From the NCBI GenBank assembly GCA_934167165.1, contig CAKPKG010000034.1, positions 1 through 12,415 of the forward strand: a stretch of DNA of 12,415 bases, written 5' to 3'. The notes beneath the pieces are model-generated. The model was given only the letters and a program-made list of their open reading frames with translations. It was not told the DNA's origin and did no database searches. Both the position numbers and the translations under genes were made by a program. Position 1 is the stretch's first letter; every line of letters begins with the position of its first letter. Shown piece by piece: positions 6,820 to 12,415 of the stretch. The DNA is from an uncultured Clostridia bacterium. Its GTDB lineage: Bacteria > Bacillota > Clostridia > TANB77 > CAG-508.

Positions 6820-7584
6820 TTATTTGTATCCTTGTAATGCTTTATCTGCTCTTTCTGTATATTTACCTTTTGCATTTTTTACATAGCTTTCATTTTCTTT
6901 GCTTCCTTCTGGCTTTGTAAAAATTCCTTTTATATTTTGTATTTCGTTTACTGGGCTTTTGCCAAATTTTAGTCCACCTATGCCAATGCTAAATTCTTTT
7001 AAAACTTTGTTTTCTATAGGTTTATGTGGTTTATCAAAAATTTCGTCTAATTTTTTCATTAGCTCTTCTGCACTGTTTTCATACACTCTTACACCTTTAT
7101 AACTTACTGCACAAGGTATTCTTACAAATTCGCAATATGGATGTCCTTCTAATTCTATAATTACTTCGACCCTCTCTATTGTTAACCTATCATCTTCGTC
7201 ATGTGTTGCTGGTGCATATAAAAAATAATTTGTAATTTGATCATATCTAAATACTTCATATATACTTTGTTCTTCCACATCTTCATTTTTTACAGCAAAC
7301 ACACCTAATTCATCCGCAAATATAGTTTTTACGTGATCATTAGAATATCTAAAAAAGTCTTTTTTTGATAACTCATTTTTGCAAAACTCTTGCTGTTTTT
7401 CTAATTGTTCTATATGTTCTTTAACTTCTTCACTAGATAGTTCTTTTATTTTTTTATTGTTTATACTGCAATGTTTTAACCTGCAATTTACGCAAAGTGT
7501 TTCTCCATCAGTTAAGTTTATTTTTTGTAAAAAGCCTACTTTCTTTCCACATAAAAAGCAAGTTTCTTTTTTAAATAATCCCAT
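6820..7584 (-). CDS. hypothetical protein with DUF4428-like zinc finger
   Basis: This 254-residue protein of unknown function has no signal peptide or membrane segment and is probably cytosolic. The N-terminus carries a treble-clef or ribbon-like Cys4 site: C9-x2-C12 and C31-x2-C34, with His38-Cys39 just after. The spacing and wording (CFLCGKKVGFLQKINLTDG) resemble the DUF4428 domain. A basic and acidic helical segment (about 45-75) follows. After it comes a beta-rich region (about 76-190) that could be a PH-like fold, though that is only an impression. The start has AGGAGG 10 nt upstream. It is the last gene of the surface operon, 35 nt after the 606-residue gene, and ends at the shared terminator. 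Its link to the two exported proteins is by position only. Confidence 0.75.
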   Translation of the reverse strand: MGLFKKETCFLCGKKVGFLQKINLTDGETLCVNCRLKHCSINNKKIKELSSEEVKEHIEQLEKQQEFCKNELSKKDFFRYSNDHVKTIFADELGVFAVKNEDVEEQSIYEVFRYDQITNYFLYAPATHDEDDRLTIERVEVIIELEGHPYCEFVRIPCAVSYKGVRVYENSAEELMKKLDEIFDKPHKPIENKVLKEFSIGIGGLKFGKSPVNEIQNIKGIFTKPEGSKENESYVKNAKGKYTERADKALQGYK

Positions 7585-7619
7585 TTAAGGTTGTCCTCCT
7601 TTTAATATCTCATTATATC

Positions 7620-9440
7620 TTATTTTATTGTAATATTTGCAAATGTTTTTATATCACTTGTATCTACTGTTCCTCTTATAGTATTAAGTTCTACATTATA
7701 TATGTACTTGTTGTTTATACTTGTATACAAAAATACATATTGATACTTTGTATTTGTAGATCCATATTCATATGATAAAACTTGATATTTGAATTGCTTA
7801 TTTCCTTGTTTTATTGTTTGTTCTGGTTCTAATGTTACGTTTTTGTAGCTTGCATCTTTTTTATAGTTATTAACCCTTGACTCTATATCTTTTTTATAGT
7901 CTGCTTCTGTGTTCCATTTTATTGCTACAGTAGCATATTTGCTAATATCGCCATTTCTTTTAGTATAATATATGTAATTTTTAGAAGTACTAGATGTAGT
8001 ATATCCTGATGGAACAGAATACTCTACTGCAATACCTCCATTTTCTACATGCCCTTTTCCTGTAGATGTAGATGTTGTATTTCCATTAGCGGCATCATTA
8101 TTATCGTCATCATTAGAATTTGGATAGATCACAGTTCCATCACCTAATGTAATTTCTGTTACTGGTGCATCTTCTCCATTTACCTTCATAGTAAGTTTAT
8201 TATCATTGTTGTCGTCATCTTCATTTGAGTTTAAAGATAAATTTCCACTTAAAAGATTACTACTTATACTATTTATAATGTCACCTATTAATGGTCTTGT
8301 TTTTAACTTATTCATTAATTGTTCTGCATCTGAATCTGTTAGTTCACTTGCTTTTATACTATCTTTGATTTTAACTGAATCTATTGATACATCAGTTTTC
8401 TCGTTATACTTTGCAGAAAGTGTAACTGTTCCTACTTCTTCAGTATTAACTGTAATTATTATATTTGCATTTTTTTCTTTACTTTTTTTATTATCTTCAC
8501 TAATAATTTTTGCTGTTCCAGTTACTTCATTGTCATTAGCTATTAAAGAATAAGAATAGTTTTCTTTATCTTTTTTTACTATTTTTACATCTTGGTCATC
8601 AAATTTTATTTCTATTCCTTTAAATTGTTTTAATAATCCCTTTGTATATACAGAGATTTCTATTGTTCCATTATCACTAGTATTTTTTTCTTCTAAACTA
8701 CTTTTAAGTTCTTTTATTGTATCTTCTTTAGATTCTTTAAAACAATCTAAATAATCTTTATTTTCTGATAATTCTGAAAGTGTATTTATTAAAACATTAT
8801 TCCATTCTTTTTTACTGAATTTTACTGTTGCCTTATTTGCTTTTTCTCCCTCTAGTTTTTCTGTACTTTTAGAAAAGCTTCCATTTTCTTTTATTTGTTT
8901 TTTTAATTCATTTTTTATTATATTTACTGCTTTCTTTTGAACATTTTTTTCGTCTTTTGTTATAGCATCATTAAATAAAAGTGTTTCAATCATTTCATTC
9001 ATTTCTTCTGAATCAAGGTCTATATATTTATCAAATAAATCTTTTAAATATAAATATGTTGTGTCATCTGTGTAAATTATTTGTCCACTTATTACATCTT
9101 TATTGTCATATGTTAATCCTAATTCTGAAATAGCTTTTTTACTTTTGTTGTCAATTTGTTGACCTATTGTTAATTTGCATTTTTTTATTTCATCTGAAAG
9201 CTCTTTTACGTTTTCATCTTTTGAATCTAATGATAATTTTAGTTCTGCCTCCATTACTTTACTATTGTAATCATTGTCCATGTAAACTATTTTATCTATT
9301 ACTTTTCCTATTATAAATTTAGGTTGTGAAGTTATTACTAAAGTTGCAACCACTGCAATAATAAGCACTAATAAAATTGCTCCACCTATTATTAGTCCTT
9401 TGAAATTTTTATTTTTTGCTACATTGTATTCTTCTTCCAT
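7620..9440 (-). CDS. membrane-anchored extracytoplasmic protein, function unknown
   Basis: This is a 606-residue protein. A short charged N-terminus (1-14) precedes one strong transmembrane helix (15-37, GLIIGGAILLVLIIAVVATL). The remaining ~570 residues are hydrophilic, Lys/Glu/Asp/Ser-rich and lack further membrane segments, so I infer an N-in, C-out anchor. The part at about 40-400 is a mix of helix and beta-strand. Asp/Asn-rich linkers (about 408-416 and 442-450) and a Thr/Ser/Gly stretch lead into a C-terminal domain (about 465-606). That domain begins VEYSVPSGY and ends FANITIK, a pattern reminiscent of PsbP/Mog1-like domains; this is a guess from pattern only. GGGGG lies just upstream of the ATG. 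It starts 12 nt after the stop codon of the MPNTG surface protein and is surely cotranscribed with it. I do not recognise the family. Confidence 0.8.
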   Translation of the reverse strand: MEEEYNVAKNKNFKGLIIGGAILLVLIIAVVATLVITSQPKFIIGKVIDKIVYMDNDYNSKVMEAELKLSLDSKDENVKELSDEIKKCKLTIGQQIDNKSKKAISELGLTYDNKDVISGQIIYTDDTTYLYLKDLFDKYIDLDSEEMNEMIETLLFNDAITKDEKNVQKKAVNIIKNELKKQIKENGSFSKSTEKLEGEKANKATVKFSKKEWNNVLINTLSELSENKDYLDCFKESKEDTIKELKSSLEEKNTSDNGTIEISVYTKGLLKQFKGIEIKFDDQDVKIVKKDKENYSYSLIANDNEVTGTAKIISEDNKKSKEKNANIIITVNTEEVGTVTLSAKYNEKTDVSIDSVKIKDSIKASELTDSDAEQLMNKLKTRPLIGDIINSISSNLLSGNLSLNSNEDDDNNDNKLTMKVNGEDAPVTEITLGDGTVIYPNSNDDDNNDAANGNTTSTSTGKGHVENGGIAVEYSVPSGYTTSSTSKNYIYYTKRNGDISKYATVAIKWNTEADYKKDIESRVNNYKKDASYKNVTLEPEQTIKQGNKQFKYQVLSYEYGSTNTKYQYVFLYTSINNKYIYNVELNTIRGTVDTSDIKTFANITIK

Positions 9441-9452
9441 ACTTCCCCCTTA

Positions 9453-10553
9453 TTATATTCCTCTTAAATTATTATGTTTTTTGTATGCAACTGCTCCTAA
9501 TACAGTAACAGTTCCTATTGCTAAAGTTACTATATATGTTAAACCAGTATTTGGCATTTTTTCCTTTGCAATTGTTTCATCCTTTTTTTCTTCTTCTTTT
9601 GGTTGTTCTTTGGCTGGTTCTTCTTCAGTAGGTAATTCTTCTGGTAATTCCCATTTAAAATCGTTTGATCCATAGAAGAACAAACCAAAAATACCCATTG
9701 GCTTCTCAGCTATAGCTAATGTTACGGCTGGCCCTACTGGATAATATTTTCCGTTTTCCGAATCAATATCAACATATAAATAATAATATGCTCCAGCTTC
9801 TATTTCTGAATTGCTAATTCCAAATCCTTCATTTCCTTCACCTGCGAAACAAAAGACTGAACCATTTTCAGTAGTAAGATTTTTATTAACAATTGCATTT
9901 GATGTTTTAGCATATTCTAAAAGTTCTTGCCATGCTCCACTTTCATTATTTTTAATCTTTCTTAATAAAGCTTGATCATTAATTTTTCCTACTTTTATAT
10001 TTGCTTTTCTATTAGTACCATAGGCTTTACAATACTCCAAACAAATTTGAAAACGCTCCTCTGTCATGTAAGTAGAAGTAAAGGCTTTTGAATACTGTGG
10101 ATTATTATCCACTCTTTCTATTTTTTGACCACTTACCAAAACTTTTTCAGAACTCGAATTATCAGAATTCCACTCTCTTATCCATAAATACATATCTCCA
10201 CTTAGCTCATAGTAGTTATCAATCCACATATCACCATCAGTACTATTTATTGTTATTGCTTTGTTTATATCCTTAAGTTCTAAAACGTCTGTTTCATTTC
10301 TTGTTATTTCATAATAATAATGGCTACCTGATTTAAAAGTTACGTTTTTTATATGCAAAGCAGGGGTATTTAAACCAGCCCTTCTTTCAATTTTCATTTC
10401 ATATTTTGCTTTGCTAAAATCTGTCCACTCTTCTGTAGTACCTGCTCCTCCTGTTCCGGCTTCACCCCCTGTTTCTGTTGCAAATGTTTTTACTACAAAC
10501 AAACTAGATAATACTACCATTAATAGTATTGTTACTAATAATTTGTTTTTCAC
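9453..10553 (-). CDS. sortase-type cell-wall surface protein with MPNTG sorting signal
   Basis: This 366-residue exported protein is predicted to be linked covalently to peptidoglycan. A signal peptide (1-25, likely cleavage after KTFA) is followed by a low-complexity TETGGEAGTGGAGTTE segment. An unrecognised beta-rich domain (about 42-300, three Cys) comes next, then a Pro/Glu/Lys wall-spanning spacer (about 303-332). The C-terminus is a complete sorting signal: MPNTG (333-337) in place of LPXTG, a 20-residue hydrophobic stretch and the tail KKHNNLRGI. The start is GTG at 10553, with GGGGG 9 nt upstream; no in-frame ATG lies near. It is the first full gene after the long leader at 10554-10809 and heads a three-gene unit. 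No sortase gene is in the window. The domain could bind host or matrix ligands, but no adhesin family is recognised. Confidence 0.87.
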   Translation of the reverse strand: MKNKLLVTILLMVVLSSLFVVKTFATETGGEAGTGGAGTTEEWTDFSKAKYEMKIERRAGLNTPALHIKNVTFKSGSHYYYEITRNETDVLELKDINKAITINSTDGDMWIDNYYELSGDMYLWIREWNSDNSSSEKVLVSGQKIERVDNNPQYSKAFTSTYMTEERFQICLEYCKAYGTNRKANIKVGKINDQALLRKIKNNESGAWQELLEYAKTSNAIVNKNLTTENGSVFCFAGEGNEGFGISNSEIEAGAYYYLYVDIDSENGKYYPVGPAVTLAIAEKPMGIFGLFFYGSNDFKWELPEELPTEEEPAKEQPKEEEKKDETIAKEKMPNTGLTYIVTLAIGTVTVLGAVAYKKHNNLRGI

Positions 10554-10606
10554 TTTTATTTTCCCCCTTTCTATTGTTTTACTAAAAATAAGATAATTTA
10601 TGGCAT

Positions 10607-10665
10607 AAAAAATACACCATATTTATATATTTTTTTCATGCAAAAAATACATAAATATAGTGTAT
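10607..10665 (-). terminator. long stem-loop with U tract in the surface-operon leader (candidate attenuator)
   Basis: Arms at 10612-10635 and 10642-10665 are complementary at 22 of 24 positions around a 6-nt loop. Both imperfect positions (10618/10659 and 10627/10650) are A-C in plus-strand RNA but G-U in minus-strand RNA, so only the transcript of the surface operon forms an unbroken 24-bp stem. Six U's (10612-10607) end it, as in an intrinsic terminator, though the stem is very AU-rich, which weakens that reading. It sits about 54 nt upstream of the surface-protein start and 28 nt after the leader ORF stop. Alternatives are a stability element or a remnant of a palindromic repeat. Confidence 0.55.
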
Positions 10666-10692
10666 ATATTTATTTTTTTATCATTTATTAAA

Positions 10693-10755
10693 TCACCATG
10701 TGTGTGTGTGTGTGTGTGTGTGTGTTACAGCCCCAACGGTTACGTGGTTTGTCAT
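10693..10755 (-). CDS. putative 20-residue Thr-His leader peptide
   Basis: An ATG at 10755 with AGGAG (10766-10770) 10 nt upstream opens a 20-codon frame: MTNHVTVGAV, then four Thr-His pairs, then Thr-Trp and TGA. The pairs are the (CA)13 microsatellite read as ACA CAC. It is the first ORF on the transcript from the promoter at 10816-10844 and ends 28 nt before the long stem-loop, which is the usual place for a leader ORF in translation-controlled attenuation. Repeat changes would shift the exit frame. One unit less gives a stop at 10688. One unit more opens a frame that runs to a TAA at 10623, through the 5' arm and loop of the stem. Translation is not proven; the ribosome binding site and position are the only support. 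Confidence 0.5.
   Translation of the reverse strand: MTNHVTVGAVTHTHTHTHTW
10699..10724. repeat. dinucleotide microsatellite, (TG)13 on plus strand, (CA)13 on minus
   Basis: Twenty-six bases of perfect TG repeat stand alone in DNA that is otherwise extremely AT-rich. Dinucleotide tracts of this length are rare in bacteria and are typical sites of slipped-strand mispairing and phase variation. The tract lies inside the putative leader ORF of the surface operon, not in a promoter spacer. Alternating purine-pyrimidine DNA of this kind can also adopt the Z form. Confidence 0.97.
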
Positions 10756-10815
10756 TTTTGTTTTTCTCCTTTTTATCTAGTTTTATTTATATATATTTTT
10801 GTACTTATGTTTATC

Positions 10816-10844
10816 ATTATAATGTAACCATTTTTTCATGTCAA
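10816..10844 (-). promoter_or_regulatory. perfect consensus promoter of the surface operon
   Basis: On the minus strand TTGACA (10839-10844) and TATAAT (10816-10821) are both perfect and exactly 17 nt apart. Transcription should start near 10809, giving an untranslated leader of about 256 nt before the GTG at 10553. I see no comparable promoter between the stem-loop and the surface-protein gene. Confidence 0.88.
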
Positions 10845-10850
10845 TAACAT

Positions 10851-10907
10851 TGCAACTTTTGTAATATTATTGTAACATCTTTGTAGTTTTTTTGTAAAAA
10901 ATGTAAA
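10851..10907. promoter_or_regulatory. phased TGTAA direct-repeat array, candidate response-regulator binding site
   Basis: On the plus strand, half-sites TGTAAT (10860), TGTAAC (10871), TGTAGT (10882) and TGTAAA (10893) recur at exactly 11-bp steps with 5-bp spacers. TGCAAC (10851) and TGTAAA (10902) flank them at 9-bp steps. This matches the known WalR/YycF box (TGTWAH-N5-TGTWAH). Read on the other strand (TTACA repeats) it resembles the PhoP box of Bacillus. The array ends 6 nt upstream of the -35 of the surface operon, the usual place for an OmpR-family activator. Which regulator binds is not visible here. Confidence 0.55.
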
Positions 10908-10953
10908 TTTTATGTCTAAATATTACCATCTTTATTATACGTTTATTATCAAT

Positions 10954-10995
10954 AAAGCAATAAAATAGCGCTTTTCAGCGCTATTTTATTGCTTT
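10954..10995 (-). terminator. terminator of the 172-residue gene
   Basis: Arms at 10954-10972 and 10977-10995 form a perfect 19-bp stem. In minus-strand RNA the tip is AGCGCU-GAAA-AGCGCU, with a GNRA tetraloop, followed by AUUUUAUUGCUUUAUU. It touches the stop codon of the gene at 10995. The remaining DNA at 10911-10953, between this stem and the regulatory array, shows nothing I can name. Confidence 0.8.
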
Positions 10996-11513
10996 TATTT
11001 TTCTTGTACATTAACATTTTTTACAACTTCATGTAATTTTTCCATTTGATCCGCAATTCTTGACTGTCCAAAGTTTTCATCATATCCATATTTGTCACTT
11101 TGTCTTCTTACATCATAATAACTAGCTTCTTTAATTTCAAAATCTTCTTCATTAAATGGGTTTCTATTATGTTCATTTAAATATTTATTATATTCTTTTA
11201 TATCAGTTTCTCCTGTTATATCGTAAAACTTCTCTCCTATTTTTGTAACAACATGGTATGGATATTTTTCATAATATATAACATATGGCTGCGCTAAACT
11301 AGGAAATTTCTCCATTAACATGGTTGCTAAATTTCCACAGTTTCCATTTAAAAATACATTCACAGGATCTAATTTTGGATCTATCCTTTTTGTTTCAGCT
11401 CTTATGAATTCTATTAATTCTAAAACCTTTTGATTTAGCTTTTCTTTTGACGATTCTAATGCTTTATTTGCATCTACGCCATCCACTTTAATACTTTCTT
11501 TAAAATCTTCCAT
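10995..11513 (-). CDS. hypothetical protein with possible Cys-His-Asp triad
   Basis: This 172-residue protein has no signal peptide or membrane segment. I do not recognise the family. The N-terminal 40 residues are helical and charged. The centre reads NGNCGNLATML (C59), YPYHVV (H87) and FYDITG (D98), an order and spacing that fit a small papain-fold or transglutaminase-like enzyme with a Cys-His-Asp triad. The C-terminal third (about 103-172) is charged and helical. The start ATG has AGAGGTGA 7 nt upstream, and the gene begins 7 nt after the RsgA-like GTPase stop codon, so the two are cotranscribed. A hydrolase or a degenerate papain-like fold are both possible; the function is not known and the link to ribosome maturation is by position only. 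Confidence 0.75.
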   Translation of the reverse strand: MEDFKESIKVDGVDANKALESSKEKLNQKVLELIEFIRAETKRIDPKLDPVNVFLNGNCGNLATMLMEKFPSLAQPYVIYYEKYPYHVVTKIGEKFYDITGETDIKEYNKYLNEHNRNPFNEEDFEIKEASYYDVRRQSDKYGYDENFGQSRIADQMEKLHEVVKNVNVQEK

Positions 11514-11520
11514 TGTTATT

Positions 11521-12415
11521 TCACCTCTTATTATTCTTTTTATTTATTTTAGAAATTTCTTTGAATTTATCTCTTTTTTCTTTTAAATAAGCTTCGCTGT
11601 CACTATTATATTTTGCTTCATTTTTTAACTTTAAATAAGAATTGTATCTTTCTTGAGATAGTTCTCCATTTTCTATTGCTTCTAGTATTTTACAGCCTGG
11701 CTTATTTGTATGTGTACAGTCTGAAAATTTACAAGTACCCAAGAATTGTTCTACATCTTTAAAAGTTTTATCAAGTCCTTCTTCACAATTCCACATTCCA
11801 AGTTCTCTCATTCCTGGTGTATCTATTATCATTGTTCCATTTGGTAACATTAATAGTTCTCTATTTGTTGTAGTATGCCTTCCCCTGGAATCTTCTTCTC
11901 TTATTTCACCTGTTTTCATTACTTCTTTTCCCATAAGTTCATTTACCAAGGTTGATTTTCCTACTCCAGATGAGCCTAGAAATACAAGTGTTTTTCCCTT
12001 TTGAAAATATTTGCTTAAATCTTCTAGTCCCTCTTTTGTCTTGCAACTTATAGCATGTACATCTACCCCTATTGCAACATCTTCTACTTCTGAAATGTAT
12101 TCTTTATAATTTTCTACCAAATCGCATTTTGTAAGTATTATAACTGGTATCGCACCAGAATTCCATGCCAAGCTTAAATATCTTTCTATTCTTCTTGTGT
12201 TAAAATTATCGTTTAAAGATTGCATTATAAATACATAATCAAAGTTTGCTGCAACTAGCTGTTCATGTTGTTTATGTAATTCATGATTTCTATCTGCGGA
12301 AGCAGAAGCTCTTGAAAATGAGCTTTCTCTTTTTAGTGTTTCTAAAATTAAGCTATCACCTAAGTCATTCCATTCTATCAAAACAAAATCTCCTATTGTA
12401 GGATATATTGAATTT
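11521..12415 (-). CDS. rsgA: RsgA-type ribosome small subunit-dependent GTPase (5' end outside window)
   Basis: This is a circularly permuted GTPase that acts in late 30S subunit maturation. Motifs appear in the permuted order: G4 TKCD (codons 12132-12121), G5-like SCKT, G1/P-loop GSSGVGKST (11976-11950), the switch region GRHTTT, and G3 DTPGMRE. The C-terminal zinc site follows as C-x4-C-x-H-x5-C (within CKFSDCTHTNKPGC), then a Lys-rich helical tail. A TTG at 12379-12381 could be taken as the start, but the frame stays open to the window edge and reads NSIYPTIGDFVLIEWNDLGD, the end of the usual N-terminal OB domain. The true start is therefore outside the window and about 40-60 residues are missing. 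The wording (HKQHEQLVAANFDYVFIMQS) suggests the longer Bacillota form, so a second copy of rsgA may exist elsewhere in the genome. Confidence 0.93.
   Translation of the reverse strand, partial: NSIYPTIGDFVLIEWNDLGDSLILETLKRESSFSRASASADRNHELHKQHEQLVAANFDYVFIMQSLNDNFNTRRIERYLSLAWNSGAIPVIILTKCDLVENYKEYISEVEDVAIGVDVHAISCKTKEGLEDLSKYFQKGKTLVFLGSSGVGKSTLVNELMGKEVMKTGEIREEDSRGRHTTTNRELLMLPNGTMIIDTPGMRELGMWNCEEGLDKTFKDVEQFLGTCKFSDCTHTNKPGCKILEAIENGELSQERYNSYLKLKNEAKYNSDSEAYLKEKRDKFKEISKINKKNNKR

Noticed and set aside
7612..7617. TATAAT before the zinc-finger gene as an internal promoter
   Set aside because: At 16-18 nt upstream there is nothing like a -35 (the hexamer reads GCAAAT), and it sits in a 35-nt gap inside an operon.
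8206..8553. Plus-strand open frame of 115 codons inside the 606-residue gene
   Set aside because: It is antisense with no ribosome binding site or promoter, and its Ser/Leu/Phe-rich translation is typical of the reverse of Lys/Glu/Asp-rich coding DNA.
10725..10810. Riboswitch (c-di-GMP type) in the surface-operon leader
   Set aside because: The GTTGGGG and GTAAC segments hinted at one, but no conserved core of a known riboswitch could be matched, and the segment is explained better as the leader ORF.
10698..10820. Plus-strand ATG followed by the TG repeat as a Cys-Val repeat ORF
   Set aside because: No ribosome binding site lies upstream, there is no plus-strand promoter, and the minus strand carries a perfect promoter and a ribosome binding site for the leader ORF.
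12379..12381. TTG as the true start of the RsgA-like gene
   Set aside because: The frame stays open upstream to the window edge and that extension reads like the OB domain of RsgA (YPTIGDFVLIEW).
1..12415. tRNA, rRNA, insertion sequences or prophage genes
   Set aside because: No cloverleaf-like segments, transposase motifs or phage structural proteins were seen on either strand.

Overview
The window is AT-rich throughout, both in coding and in intergenic DNA, with strong AGGAGG-type ribosome binding sites, consensus sigma-A-like promoters, TGA used as a stop, and a Gram-positive cell-wall sorting signal. This fits a low-G+C Bacillota, most likely a Clostridia-type gut bacterium. Nothing in the window fixes the species. 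All genes but one lie on the minus strand, so the order of transcription runs from high to low coordinates.

Right end (10995-12415, minus): the 3' part of an RsgA-type circularly permuted GTPase enters from outside the window. It is followed 7 nt later by a 172-residue protein of unknown family with a possible Cys-His-Asp triad, and then by a long hairpin terminator.

Surface operon (6820-10910, minus): a phased array of TGTAA half-sites lies just upstream of a perfect TTGACA-N17-TATAAT promoter. The predicted 5' leader of about 250 nt holds a 20-codon ORF containing a (CA)13 microsatellite, read as Thr-His repeats. It then holds a 24-bp stem whose only two imperfections are G-U pairs in the minus-strand RNA, followed by six U. 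Downstream are a sortase-type surface protein (signal peptide, MPNTG sorting signal), a large membrane-anchored extracytoplasmic protein, and a protein with a DUF4428-like zinc finger. Only one of the three possible repeat frames lets ribosomes run from the leader ORF into the stem, so the leader could be a phase-variable attenuator. This is the most unusual element in the window.

Middle (2040-6806): a TetR-family regulator (plus strand) is divergent from a MacB/FtsX-type ABC transporter (ATPase plus a large permease), with a ZIP-family metal transporter downstream of the permease. The divergent intergenic region has two well-formed back-to-back promoters and two matching 22-bp imperfect palindromes whose centres are 63 bp apart. 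These are candidate TetR operators.

Left end (1-2028, minus): a YfcE-type phosphodiesterase, a 91-bp repeat element built from inverted arrays of a GAAGTGN heptad, and a dicarboxylate/amino-acid:cation symporter family protein that runs off the window. Several ligand positions of that transporter differ from the characterised archaeal homologue GltPh.
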